A DNA stretch of 64,000 nucleotides from Caldifarciminota bacterium. Its GTDB lineage: Bacteria > Hydrothermota > Tepidihabitantia > B3-TA06. The notes beneath the pieces were generated by a model. It saw only the letters and a program-made list of their open reading frames with translations. It was not told the origin of the DNA and made no database searches. How positions within the stretch are numbered: position 1 is the stretch's first letter; each line of letters starts with the position of its first letter. The DNA is taken from assembly GCA_016934635.1 (NCBI GenBank), contig JAFGSK010000003.1, positions 161,718 through 225,717 on the forward strand, in the 5' to 3' direction. The position numbers and the translations under genes were made by a program. Of this stretch, positions 33,264-41,824 are shown one piece after another.

Positions 33264-34022
33264 ATGCGTCGAATATCCATCGTCAACCAGAAAGGCGGAG
33301 TCGGAAAAACCACTACCGCCGTCAATCTTTCCGCCGCCCTTGCGGTTGCGGAAAAGCGGGTGCTTTTGGTGGATGTCGACGCTCAGGCCAATGCAACCTC
33401 AGGCATAGGAATAGATACAAGAGAAGTTCCATTCTCGAGTTATGACATTTTAAGTGATCCTGACTCGGCTGGAAAGGCGATCGTATCCACCAGTATTAAA
33501 TACCTGGATATAATACCGGCTTCACTTGACCTTGCAGGGCTTGAGATAGAACTCATCGACGAGGAAGGAAGGGCTCAGCGACTTCGCCAGGTTCTTTCAT
33601 CGATAGATTCCGGCTACGATTACGTGATAATAGACGCCCCGCCTTCACTCGGTCTACTGACACTGAATGCATTAGTTGCAGCACAAGGCGTAATCATCCC
33701 GGTACAGTGCGAGTACTATTCCCTTGAAGGAATCGGGAAGCTCATGAGCACCCTGGACAGGGTAAGAGCGTCGCTTAACCCTTCGCTCGATGTATTCGGG
33801 GTGCTTTTGACCATGTACGATCCCAGGACGAACCTTGCAGATCAGGTTGCAGACGAGGTGAGGAAGTATTTTCGAGACAAGGTGTTTTCGACCATGATTC
33901 CACGGAACGTGCGCCTGGCGGAAGCCCCGAGCTTCGGGCAGACCATTCTTCATTACGACATCGACTCCCGCGGTGCAAGAGCCTATCTTGACCTTGCACA
34001 AGAGGTGATAGAGCGTGGCTAG
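33264..34022 (+). CDS. parA: ParA/Soj-family chromosome partitioning ATPase
   Basis: The 252-residue Walker-type ATPase has the deviant P-loop KGGVGKTT (about residues 10-17), the A' motif 'VLLVDVDAQANATSG', 'IIDAPPSLGLLTLNAL' and 'VPVQCEYYSLEGIGKL'-type switch motifs. It binds DNA non-specifically and, with ParB, moves origins apart. The start ATG at 33264 is chosen because the conserved 'RRISIVNQKGG' starts right after it and an upstream ATG (33231) would lie in the promoter. It is followed by parB with an 8-base overlap. Confidence 0.94.
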   Translation: MRRISIVNQKGGVGKTTTAVNLSAALAVAEKRVLLVDVDAQANATSGIGIDTREVPFSSYDILSDPDSAGKAIVSTSIKYLDIIPASLDLAGLEIELIDEEGRAQRLRQVLSSIDSGYDYVIIDAPPSLGLLTLNALVAAQGVIIPVQCEYYSLEGIGKLMSTLDRVRASLNPSLDVFGVLLTMYDPRTNLADQVADEVRKYFRDKVFSTMIPRNVRLAEAPSFGQTILHYDIDSRGARAYLDLAQEVIERG

Positions 34023-34842
34023 GAAGGCCTTGGGCAAGGGTATAGACGCCCTGATTCCCGCCCAGAAGCGGGACGTAACCCATAAGATTCCTATCAAACT
34101 CGTTGCAGACAACCCTTATCAGCCGCGCAAGGTCACGGGGAAAGAGGTTTCGGAGCTAGCGGCGTCCATAAAGGAACACGGGCTTCTTCAGCCGATCCTG
34201 GTTCGCAGACACGGAGCAGGATATCAACTCGTTGCAGGTTCGAGAAGACTGAGGGCCGCTCAGTCGGCAGGACTCCAGGAAATACCTGTGGTTATCCGAG
34301 AGGCTTCGGACAGTCAGATGCTTGCCCTGGCGCTCGTGGAAAACCTTCAGCGCTCGGACCTTAACCCTTTGGAGGCGGCGCTGGCCTACAAAAGGCTTGC
34401 CGACGAATTCTCAATGACTCAGGAAGAGATAGCCAGGATAGTGGGCAAGAATCGAACAACCGTTACCAACACCTTGAGACTCCTCAGCCTGCCGCGGAGC
34501 GTACGGTTGCTCCTGGAGCTTGGAAAGATAACGGAAGGGCACGCAAGGGCGCTTCTGCAGATGACGTCCGCTTCGCGGATTGAAAAGATCGCAGCCCGGA
34601 TCGCGAGTGAAGGGCTTTCGGTAAGGGATGTGGAACGCCTTGCCAGGGCGTCCGAGAAGACGAGGCCGCTTGTGCGCCGCAAGCAAACCGACGGTATCGT
34701 GGTGCAGATAGAGGAGATTTTGTCTGAAAAACTTGGGGCCAAGACCAGGGTGGTAAGGGGTCGAAAAGGAGGAAGGATTGAAATAAGATATGCAGACGAG
34801 GCTGAACTCACTCGGTTACTGGAGTGGTTCCGTTCGAGATGA
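34015..34842 (+). CDS. parB: ParB/Spo0J chromosome partitioning protein
   Basis: The 275-residue CTPase and parS-binding protein has 'MARKALGKGIDALIP' at the start, the CTP-binding 'NPYQPRK' and 'GERRLRA'-equivalent 'AGSRRLRAAQSAG', 'ALVENLQRSDLNPLEAALAYKRL', then a helix-turn-helix ('TQEEIARIVGKNRTTVTNTLRLLSLP') and a C-terminal dimerisation segment. The start is GTG at 34015. Together with ParA it handles origin segregation. Its TGA overlaps the ATG of the first M42 gene. Confidence 0.95.
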   Translation: MARKALGKGIDALIPAQKRDVTHKIPIKLVADNPYQPRKVTGKEVSELAASIKEHGLLQPILVRRHGAGYQLVAGSRRLRAAQSAGLQEIPVVIREASDSQMLALALVENLQRSDLNPLEAALAYKRLADEFSMTQEEIARIVGKNRTTVTNTLRLLSLPRSVRLLLELGKITEGHARALLQMTSASRIEKIAARIASEGLSVRDVERLARASEKTRPLVRRKQTDGIVVQIEEILSEKLGAKTRVVRGRKGGRIEIRYADEAELTRLLEWFRSR

Positions 34843-35864
34843 ATCACCGGTTACTCCTTGAACTTGTAACCATTCCTTCACCGTCAGGGTGTGAGGAGGA
34901 AATTAAGGGGTTTATTCTGAATCACATCAGGAGTCTCGGGATAGAGGTTACAGATCACGGCTTACCAGGGCTTTCATGGGAGATAGGTGAAGGATCCCGA
35001 CTGGCTATCTTCACCACTAACATGGATCAGACCTCGTTCATAGTAGAACGTATCGACGATGAAGGCTACGTGTATCTGGCGATGCCCGGGATCGATCCGA
35101 GGTTGTTACCTTCCCAGGAGATAACGGTCTGGGGAAAGCGGAAACTGGAGGGTGTAGTGGGCATGATTCCACCTCATTATGCCTCAGCTGAAGATTTCAA
35201 TGCCCCTGTTCCCCGCAAGAAGCTGTTCATTGACCTGGGATTGTCGCCTGAGGATGTCAAGGAATTGGTTCCTGTTGGTGCCTCGTGCACCTGGTGTACA
35301 GAGCCGACCGAACTCCTTGGAACCAGAGTTACGGGCCCAGGCCTTGACAACAGGATTGGTGTTTTTCTAGCGCTTCTCTTAACCAAGGAGCTTTCGGGTA
35401 AAACCTTGCCAGGCCGCATCAGATTTACGGCTACCGCCCAGAAACAACCTTCGATGCTTGGGGCCGGGTTTTTCAGCCGGGATGCGTACAACAGGGGCGA
35501 GAGTGTTTCGTTTGCAGTGATTGCAGATACAACCTCAGGTCCCATAAAACGCGAATACGAGTACCCTTTAGGAAAAGGTCCCTTGTTAGGGGTCGGTCCG
35601 GTGTTCTCAAGGCCGCATCTTGCAGTTATCCGCGAGATAGCTTCCCGTAGTTCACTTCCCCACGCACTTGCGCCCAGGATTCGTTCAACCGGCACAGAGG
35701 CGGACGTTATCAGCCTTTCAGGGGAAGGTGTTCCCTCTATCCTCGTTTCAATACCCGTACGTTACATGAATTCCCCTGTCGAGCTTGCAGATCTCACGGA
35801 TGTCGATGTTGCCCTCGAGCTTCTTGCCGCAGCCTTCGAGGAGGAGGATTTGTGGAGCTGTTGA
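34839..35864 (+). CDS. M42-family peptidase-like protein lacking active-site residues (1st paralogue)
   Basis: The 341-residue protein has the whole M42 aminopeptidase scaffold, which forms dodecamers that trim peptides. The usual metal ligand His of the AHxDE motif is Asn (N61-M-D63-Q), the QEE catalytic pair is replaced by QKQ at 201-203, and the C-terminal HSP is NSP in 'YMNSPVELAD'. Asp170 of the bridging motif (GPGLDNR) is kept. Loss of two metal ligands and the catalytic Glu implies a pseudoenzyme. The start is ATG at 34839, overlapping the parB stop (ATGA); an earlier GTG at 34824 is rejected. It likely assembles with the product of 35852. Confidence 0.8.
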   Translation: MNHRLLLELVTIPSPSGCEEEIKGFILNHIRSLGIEVTDHGLPGLSWEIGEGSRLAIFTTNMDQTSFIVERIDDEGYVYLAMPGIDPRLLPSQEITVWGKRKLEGVVGMIPPHYASAEDFNAPVPRKKLFIDLGLSPEDVKELVPVGASCTWCTEPTELLGTRVTGPGLDNRIGVFLALLLTKELSGKTLPGRIRFTATAQKQPSMLGAGFFSRDAYNRGESVSFAVIADTTSGPIKREYEYPLGKGPLLGVGPVFSRPHLAVIREIASRSSLPHALAPRIRSTGTEADVISLSGEGVPSILVSIPVRYMNSPVELADLTDVDVALELLAAAFEEEDLWSC

Positions 35865-36868
35865 AACAATTGAGTGATGCGGCAGGGGTTTCAGGGTTTG
35901 AGGACGAGGTTCGCCAGATTCTCGTGGATAATGTGGCTTCATACGCTGAATCTGTTCATGTGGATTCAATAGGCAACTTATACATGAGCAAGGGGGAGGG
36001 TAAAGCAGGACCGCGAGTGATGTTTGCCGCCCACACAGACGAGGTAGGGTTGATGGTCAAGGAAGTCGACGACGAAGGCTTCGTAAGGTTTTTGGTTGTT
36101 GGTGGGATAGACCCAAGGGTACTGCCTGCCAAAAAGGTCAGGCTAGGAAGCCAAAAGATACCAGGTGTCATAGGAGTCGGAAAGATGCATCCAGAGCACG
36201 AAGAGGCCTTAAAAAAGATTATCCCGGTTTCAGATATGCGCATCGATATCGGCGCATCCTCGAAGACCCAGGCAGAGCGTTTTCTCGATGTGGGTGCCCC
36301 GGTGTGGTTTGATACCCGGATGGAGCAGCACGGGGATATACTCAAAGGTAAGGCGTTCGATGACCGTGCAGGCTGCTATATGTTATCGGAGCTAATAAGG
36401 GAAGATTTCGATATGCCGGTTACCTTTGCGTGGACCTGCCAAGAAGAGGTAGGATTGAGAGGCGGACGTATCGCCGCGGCCAGAGTACGTCCGGACATCG
36501 TTATCGCCCTTGAAGGAACCGGGGCTGGAGATTCACCCGTGGATGAAAACTTAATTCGATCACCTTGCATGGGATCCGGACCGGTTGTTACGATCATCGA
36601 CTGGTCGTTAGCCGCTAACCAGAAGCTTTATGAGCTTTTTACCGAGACCGCGGACAGGGAAGGGATTCGCTGGCAGTACAAACGCCCTCTGATAGGGGGG
36701 ACAGATGCCGGAGCTGCGATACGGGTGAAGGCCCTTGCTGCAGCGGTTATAGCCGTACCCTCTCGCTATATCCATTCCCCGGTTGCATTGGTTAACCTTA
36801 AGGATATAATTAGCATTATTAGATTGGTGAAAGCCTTCAAAGGACGTTTAGGCGAGGTAGTATCTTGA
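35852..36868 (+). CDS. M42-family aminopeptidase (2nd paralogue, complete active site)
   Basis: The 338-residue aminopeptidase keeps every M42 active-site residue: H61 in AAHTDEVG, bridging Asp170-Asp171 in AFDDRAG, the general base and metal ligand Glu198-Glu199 in CQEEVG, a Glu in IALEGTGA, and the C-terminal His in YIHSP. It should hydrolyse N-terminal residues in oligopeptides within a tetrahedral dodecamer. The start is GTG at 35852 behind GAGGAGG, 13 bases inside the preceding gene. It is flanked by two inactive-looking paralogues. Confidence 0.9.
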   Translation: MELLKQLSDAAGVSGFEDEVRQILVDNVASYAESVHVDSIGNLYMSKGEGKAGPRVMFAAHTDEVGLMVKEVDDEGFVRFLVVGGIDPRVLPAKKVRLGSQKIPGVIGVGKMHPEHEEALKKIIPVSDMRIDIGASSKTQAERFLDVGAPVWFDTRMEQHGDILKGKAFDDRAGCYMLSELIREDFDMPVTFAWTCQEEVGLRGGRIAAARVRPDIVIALEGTGAGDSPVDENLIRSPCMGSGPVVTIIDWSLAANQKLYELFTETADREGIRWQYKRPLIGGTDAGAAIRVKALAAAVIAVPSRYIHSPVALVNLKDIISIIRLVKAFKGRLGEVVS

Positions 36869-37797
36869 GTGAAGTCATTAAAGAGCTGTGCAAGGCGTTT
36901 GGACCCACCGGCCGTGAGGCTTCGGTGGCGACAATAGTAACCAGAAGGCTTAAAGACAGCGGCTTTTCTGTACGTGTTGATGCTTTGGGTAACGTAATAG
37001 GTTTACGAGGAAAGCAACCGAACCGGTGTCTGGTTTTCTCAGCACATATGGATCAACCAGGATGGGTGACCGAGCAGCGGGCTAAAAACGGGATGCTTCA
37101 CGTCAAGCCCGTGCCTGTACACCAGAAGCTGGGAGATGGTTGGGCGGTTGATGAGGAGAATAGGCGTTATCGCATATCTCGAGACCATGACGGAAAAGCG
37201 CTTCTGGCCGAGGAACTCAGTGAAGATTCAGGCAGTACAGGCACCTTCCTTGTTCCGGATGTAGCCTTCGAGGAAACTTCCCAGGCCTTTTATGCAACAG
37301 CACTCAGTGATCGTTTGGGAGCGAGTCTTCTCGTCCAGGTGGCCGCTGAAATACCTCCAAGTGAAGAATCGATCGCCTTTATCTTTTATACAGGCAGGCA
37401 TCTCAAATTTACAGGTCTTATTGCTGCGTTGGAAGGGATTGAAGCCAAGCGGTTTTATCTGATTGAAGGAGTGCCGGCCGAGGATGACTATCAGCCCGGG
37501 GATGGACCTTGTTTACTTCTAAGAACCTCAGGCAGCATAGCCCCAATTCCTTCCCGGAAGGAAGTAGTGTCAATTGCTGAAGAGGCGGGAATTAAACTCA
37601 AGAAAAGGCTTTGTCTAAAGCTGGGAAGCGCAGCAGACGTACTGGCAAGGGCCGGGATCCCGTCCATCGTACTCGGTCTCGCAGTCCGGTATGAATCTTC
37701 GCGTATAGAAAGAATAAGCCGATCTGATTATGTGGATATTAAGGAATTAGTAAAACTGCTCGCAGGTTTTGATTGTACAGGGAGAAGTGAATTATGA
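36865..37797 (+). CDS. M42-family peptidase-like protein lacking active-site residues (3rd paralogue)
   Basis: The 310-residue third copy keeps H61 in SAHMDQPGW but the following Glu is Gln, the catalytic QEE is replaced by TGRHLKF (near 190), and the terminal HSP is ESS in 'VRYESSRIE'. One Asp (ALSDR) is retained. It is therefore predicted to be inactive. The start is TTG at 36865, overlapping the TGA of gene two (TTGA). With the other two it may form a mixed oligomer. The next gene (M23) starts inside its stop codon (ATGA), so five genes from parA to M23 are coupled. Confidence 0.78.
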   Translation: MSEVIKELCKAFGPTGREASVATIVTRRLKDSGFSVRVDALGNVIGLRGKQPNRCLVFSAHMDQPGWVTEQRAKNGMLHVKPVPVHQKLGDGWAVDEENRRYRISRDHDGKALLAEELSEDSGSTGTFLVPDVAFEETSQAFYATALSDRLGASLLVQVAAEIPPSEESIAFIFYTGRHLKFTGLIAALEGIEAKRFYLIEGVPAEDDYQPGDGPCLLLRTSGSIAPIPSRKEVVSIAEEAGIKLKKRLCLKLGSAADVLARAGIPSIVLGLAVRYESSRIERISRSDYVDIKELVKLLAGFDCTGRSEL

Positions 37798-38627
37798 TAC
37801 CAAAGCTTCCTAAGAAGATATCCGTGCATATCTCAACCAGCTTTTCCAATCGTTCCTTTGCACGTACCTATTCATTAGGTTCGGTCGTCGGTATAGTTAC
37901 CGCCGTTTGTGTATTCGTTTTGGGTGTAGCGGCTATGCTAGGATTTTCACTTAAGACCTACATCAATTGGGCAGAGGTCGCAGCCCTGGAAAAAAAGGCG
38001 GCTCGTCAGGATACCGCTCTAGCCAGCCTGCCTGCACTTAAACAACAACTCGTAGAAAACGAAAAGGAGTTAAATCAGTTACGTATCATGTTGGGGATTG
38101 ATAAATCTCCTGATACTTTGGACATTACCGAGCTTGTTCTGAAGTACGAACCGATCATCCCTCAAATGATTCCCGACAGCCTGGATACCTTAGGCACGGA
38201 AGACACTTCGAAGATCGAGGAGGATATAGAATTATTCTATCCTCAGGTTTATCCTACCGTTGGGTTCAAGATAACCCAAGGGTTTTCCAAGAACCACCCT
38301 GGGATTGACTTTGCTACTTCCGAGGGCAAGCCTTGTTTTGCCACTGCAGACGGGTTCGTCAGTGAGGTAGGATTTGACAGTGTCCTTTACGGCAACTACG
38401 TGAAAATCAGGCACGGCAAGTACTATGAGACGTTTTACGCTCATCTGAAATCGGTTATAGTAAAGAAGGGCGAGAAGGTCAGCATGAACCAGATAGTTGG
38501 TTTTGTTGGAAATACAGGTCGATCAACCGCCCCTCATCTGCACTTTGAGGTACGGCACAAGGGAACGCCGATCGATCCTTCCCAGCTGCTTGTCCTGGGC
38601 AGGGAGTACAAAGGCACGGGGCAGTGA
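37794..38627 (+). CDS. Membrane-anchored M23-family peptidase (peptidoglycan endopeptidase)
   Basis: The 277-residue protein has an N-terminal transmembrane helix (about 28-50), a short coiled coil (about 60-100), and an M23/LytM domain (about 150-270) with HPGIDFA (His, Asp zinc ligands), FYAHL and HLHFEVR (His-x-His). Such enzymes cut cell-wall cross-links or regulate amidases. Acting next to bactofilin is common and suggests a role in cell shape. The start ATG at 37794 overlaps the stop of the third M42 gene. Confidence 0.9.
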   Translation: MIPKLPKKISVHISTSFSNRSFARTYSLGSVVGIVTAVCVFVLGVAAMLGFSLKTYINWAEVAALEKKAARQDTALASLPALKQQLVENEKELNQLRIMLGIDKSPDTLDITELVLKYEPIIPQMIPDSLDTLGTEDTSKIEEDIELFYPQVYPTVGFKITQGFSKNHPGIDFATSEGKPCFATADGFVSEVGFDSVLYGNYVKIRHGKYYETFYAHLKSVIVKKGEKVSMNQIVGFVGNTGRSTAPHLHFEVRHKGTPIDPSQLLVLGREYKGTGQ

Positions 38628-38650
38628 CTCAAGGAAAAAACCTCAACCTT

Positions 38651-38978
38651 ATGAGTGCGGATGATGAGGCGTCTTCGTATAGTTACCTGGATGGAAACTA
38701 TGGTTGAGGCGAGGTTTGTTATGACGGTTTTCAATGTTGGAATCGTATCGAGATCCTGTGTGAGAAAGATTCACGAAACTTTTTCGCCTACTTGAAATCG
38801 GTGGTTAAAAGAAAGCGAGAAGGTTAATATGAATCAAACAACTGATATGAATAAAACTAAGGGTTTAATGGGTAGTGCCGTTCTCTCCACCTTTTCGCGT
38901 TTTTATAAATGGACTCCCATTGATTACTCTGATCTTTTTGTGCTCAAACCTGCATTAAAGGAGGAGCCTAATGGCTAA
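38651..38978 (+). pseudogene. Decayed duplicate of the M23 peptidase C-terminal half
   Basis: The 340 bases between M23 and bactofilin contain broken reading frames that align with the M23 domain just upstream. In one frame GEVCYDGFQCWNRIEI matches SEVGFDSVLYGNYVKI and FFAYLKSV matches FYAHLKSV. In the +1 frame EKVNMNQ matches EKVSMNQ and TPIDYSDLFVLK matches TPIDPSQLLVLG. There is a TGA at 38705-38707 and at least one frameshift between the two halves near 38815-38825. The HLHFEVR zinc motif is lost. It is the relic of a tandem duplication. Confidence 0.78.
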
Positions 38979-39327
38979 CAGCAAAGAAGGAAAACTGGAT
39001 ACCTTAATAGGGAAGGAAACAGTAATTTCTGGTAACGTAAAAGCAAAGGGCAGCCTGCGGATCGACGGAGAGCTTGACGGTAACATTACCGTATCCGATA
39101 CCTTTACCGCAGGTGCAGGTGCTAATATAAAAGGCGATGTCCGTTGCCGAGATGCTTTCGTAGGCGGCAAGATAGAGGGAAATATCTACGCCCAGGGCAA
39201 GGTGGAGATGCATTCCGGGGCTCATCTTGCCGGCGATGTTACGTGCAAGGGACTTGTGATTCAGGACAACGTCTTCTTTGAGGGGCGGTGCTCCATGAAA
39301 GAGAAGGAGCAGCCCCTGAAGAAATAG
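38971..39327 (+). CDS. bacA: Bactofilin
   Basis: The 118-residue cytoskeletal protein of the bactofilin family has a short charged N-terminus, then a right-handed beta-helix with 'GKETVISGNVKAKGSLRIDGELDGNITVSDTFTAGAGANIKGDV' repeats, ending in a charged tail. It polymerises without nucleotide and often scaffolds peptidoglycan enzymes; here it sits right after an M23 gene and its relic. The start ATG at 38971 follows AAAGGAGGAGCCTA. Confidence 0.92.
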   Translation: MANSKEGKLDTLIGKETVISGNVKAKGSLRIDGELDGNITVSDTFTAGAGANIKGDVRCRDAFVGGKIEGNIYAQGKVEMHSGAHLAGDVTCKGLVIQDNVFFEGRCSMKEKEQPLKK

Positions 39328-41070
39328 ATGAATATCTCTTTATTTGCAGCCGTTGCATCTCTCTGGCTAATGCCTCCTGGCCCCGGGATCGAGCTACCGG
39401 AGCAAGTCCGGGATCGATATAAGGAGATGGGATTGAATCGTAACCAGGCGCTTACGCGTTCGGAATACGGGGGGGTAGGTATCCTTTCTGTGGTAGGGAC
39501 AAAACAATTCCCAGTGGTACTGATGGCTTTTTCGGACGTTGCGTCGACCTACGATTCAGGAGACTTTAACCAGATGCTTTTCGAAGGACCTTGGGATCCG
39601 GGAACCGCTCACGATTACTACAACGATGTGTCCTATGGCAAGGTCGATGTCAAGGGTCAGGTCTACGGGCAGTATACCGCGGATCATACTGCCAGTTACT
39701 ACGCCAATAACGAGCATGGCATAGGTAACGATTACGAACGAAGTGCCGGCTTGTTGGTTTACGAGGCATGTAAGAAGAGTGATCCTAGCGTCGACTTCTC
39801 TCTCTACGACAATGACGGTGACGGGTACGTCGATGTATTCACGGTCGTTCACGTGGGACAAGGGGCTGAGGAAACAGGCGATAAAGGCGATATTTGGTCC
39901 CACGAGTTCTCCCTTTCAGGATGGGGATACTACGGCGGTCCGGGTGAATACGAGACCGACGATCCTGATCCGAACAACCCGGGTTCCAACATCAAAATAG
40001 ATGTATATACCATGAATCCTGAGCTTTCCGATTACTCCGTACTCGGGGAAGGCGGGATATCGAACATCGGGGTGTTCTGTCACGAGTGGGGGCATGGATT
40101 CGGCCTGCCCGACCTTTACGTCATCGAAGGCGATTACGCAGGTGCACCCGGGCTCGGTGATTTCTGCCTCATGGCGTCGGGTTCATGGGGCGCGGTGGAT
40201 GAGACCTGGGGCTCCTCGCCCGTTCACCTCTGTGCCTGGTGCAAGCACTTTCTCGGCTGGCTTGAACCCGAGGCGCTCGAAAGGGGCGCGGTTGAGGAGG
40301 TTACGGATGCCGAGTTCCCTGCCTCATCCGAGAACCCTTGCGCCTGGCGGATCTTTGCGAATCCATCCGACGTGGACTGGTCGTTCGAATCGGTAGGTAT
40401 CGGTGAGTACTTTCTAATAGAGAACCGCAGGAGAAAGGGTTTCGATCGGTCCTTGCCCGGTGAAGGACTACTTATCCTCCACGTGGATGAGTCCCAGGAG
40501 ACCAACAGCTATCTGGAAAACCCCCTTGTCGGGATTATGCAGGCCGACGGCGATGATGAGCCTCTTTATATATCCGAATACGGAAGCGGGTCCGATCTCT
40601 GGTCCGACGACGCGGAAGGATTTACCAACTTCTCGATTCCCTCAAGCCGGTTTTACGACGGGGTAGCGTCCGGAGCCAGTGTGAGGAATATATCCGCGGC
40701 TCGAGATACCATGAAGGCCGATCTGGAGATAGGCGCGGTTCTTCTTGCAGAAGTCATATCCTATCCGAACCCCTTCAACGTACACGAACACGATAACGCC
40801 ACCATTCGTTACCTGCCCAGCGACGAGGAAAAGGTCTCCGGACAATATCCGGATATCAAGGTTTACATCTACAACCTGGCAGGTCAAAGGGTCCGTGTTC
40901 TGGACGAGAAGCCCAGAGAGGTTTCGGTCTACGGTCGTGTTGCCTACTGGGACGGGAGAAACGATAACGAAAGGGCGGTTGCATCAGGGCTTTACTTTTA
41001 CATAATCGAACTGCGTGAAGGGGATGAGGTGATCGACCGGAGTAAAGGAAAGTTGACCCTCATTCGATAG
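39328..41070 (+). CDS. Secreted M6-family metalloprotease with sorting-type tail
   Basis: The 580-residue exported protease has a signal-like N-terminus (1-16), M6 zinc site HEWGH (252-256) followed by GFGLPDLY, a calcium-type loop YDNDGDGYVDV near 160-170, and a C-terminal tail of about 100 residues with 'SYPNPFN', 'IYNLAGQRVRVL', 'GLYFYIIEL' and 'KGKLTLIR', typical of T9SS/FlgD-type sorting domains. It starts directly after the bactofilin stop (39325-39327), so the unit is probably cotranscribed. Compare the longer M6 protease at 6715. Confidence 0.88.
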   Translation: MNISLFAAVASLWLMPPGPGIELPEQVRDRYKEMGLNRNQALTRSEYGGVGILSVVGTKQFPVVLMAFSDVASTYDSGDFNQMLFEGPWDPGTAHDYYNDVSYGKVDVKGQVYGQYTADHTASYYANNEHGIGNDYERSAGLLVYEACKKSDPSVDFSLYDNDGDGYVDVFTVVHVGQGAEETGDKGDIWSHEFSLSGWGYYGGPGEYETDDPDPNNPGSNIKIDVYTMNPELSDYSVLGEGGISNIGVFCHEWGHGFGLPDLYVIEGDYAGAPGLGDFCLMASGSWGAVDETWGSSPVHLCAWCKHFLGWLEPEALERGAVEEVTDAEFPASSENPCAWRIFANPSDVDWSFESVGIGEYFLIENRRRKGFDRSLPGEGLLILHVDESQETNSYLENPLVGIMQADGDDEPLYISEYGSGSDLWSDDAEGFTNFSIPSSRFYDGVASGASVRNISAARDTMKADLEIGAVLLAEVISYPNPFNVHEHDNATIRYLPSDEEKVSGQYPDIKVYIYNLAGQRVRVLDEKPREVSVYGRVAYWDGRNDNERAVASGLYFYIIELREGDEVIDRSKGKLTLIR

Positions 41071-41075
41071 GAGGC

Positions 41076-41813
41076 ATGATGAGTGAAGAAAAACGAGCGG
41101 TAATTACAGGCGCGGCAGCAGGCATAGGCCGCGCGATTGCACGGGAACTTGGCGGCTCCTACCCCTTGATACTGATCGATATAAACGAGGAAGGACTTGC
41201 CGAGACCGGGAAGATGATTGAGGAAAACGGAGGTAAGGCGGCTGTCTACAAAGCGGATATAACCTCGTTTGAAGCGATGAACGAGCTTTCTGCGAGGATT
41301 GAGCGCGAGTACGGCCCGGTCTTGATTCTTGTAAACAATGCAGGCGTCACACGCGACACGCTTCTCGTGCGCATGGACCCTGAGAGCTGGGATATGGTTC
41401 TCAGGGTAAATCTTACCGGGGCGTTCAACTCATCGAAGGTATTTCTCAAGCCCATGATAAAGGCGCGCTGGGGCAGGATCGTGAACATGTCTTCGGTCGT
41501 TGGCCAGATGGGAAACGTGGGGCAGGCCAATTACGCCGCTTCTAAAGCAGGCCTCATCGGTTTTTCCAAATCCCTTGCCCGTGAGCTAGGCTCCCGGAAC
41601 ATAACCGTGAATTGCATAGCCCCGGGCTTTATCCAGACACCGATGACCGATGACCTTCCGCAGGAGATGAAGGACGCTTATCTTGCCCAGATTCCGCTCA
41701 AGAGATTCGGCGCTGTCGCCGACGTGACCAGGCTAGTTCGCTTCCTTATCTCTGACGACGCCTCCTACATCACCGGACAGGTGATAAGGGTGGACGGCGG
41801 GATGCTGATGTAG
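41076..41813 (+). CDS. fabG: 3-oxoacyl-[acyl-carrier-protein] reductase
   Basis: The 245-residue SDR enzyme of fatty-acid elongation has TGAAAGIGRA (Rossmann), NNAG, catalytic Ser in MSSV and YAASK, plus the FabG-typical 'PGFIQTPMTDDLP' and 'YITGQVIRVDGGMLM' endings. It reduces beta-ketoacyl-ACP with NADPH. No other fab gene is here, so a different ketone substrate is also possible. The start is the first ATG of ATGATG at 41076, behind ATAGGAGGC. Confidence 0.9.
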   Translation: MMSEEKRAVITGAAAGIGRAIARELGGSYPLILIDINEEGLAETGKMIEENGGKAAVYKADITSFEAMNELSARIEREYGPVLILVNNAGVTRDTLLVRMDPESWDMVLRVNLTGAFNSSKVFLKPMIKARWGRIVNMSSVVGQMGNVGQANYAASKAGLIGFSKSLARELGSRNITVNCIAPGFIQTPMTDDLPQEMKDAYLAQIPLKRFGAVADVTRLVRFLISDDASYITGQVIRVDGGMLM

Positions 41814-41824
41814 GTGGGAACCTT

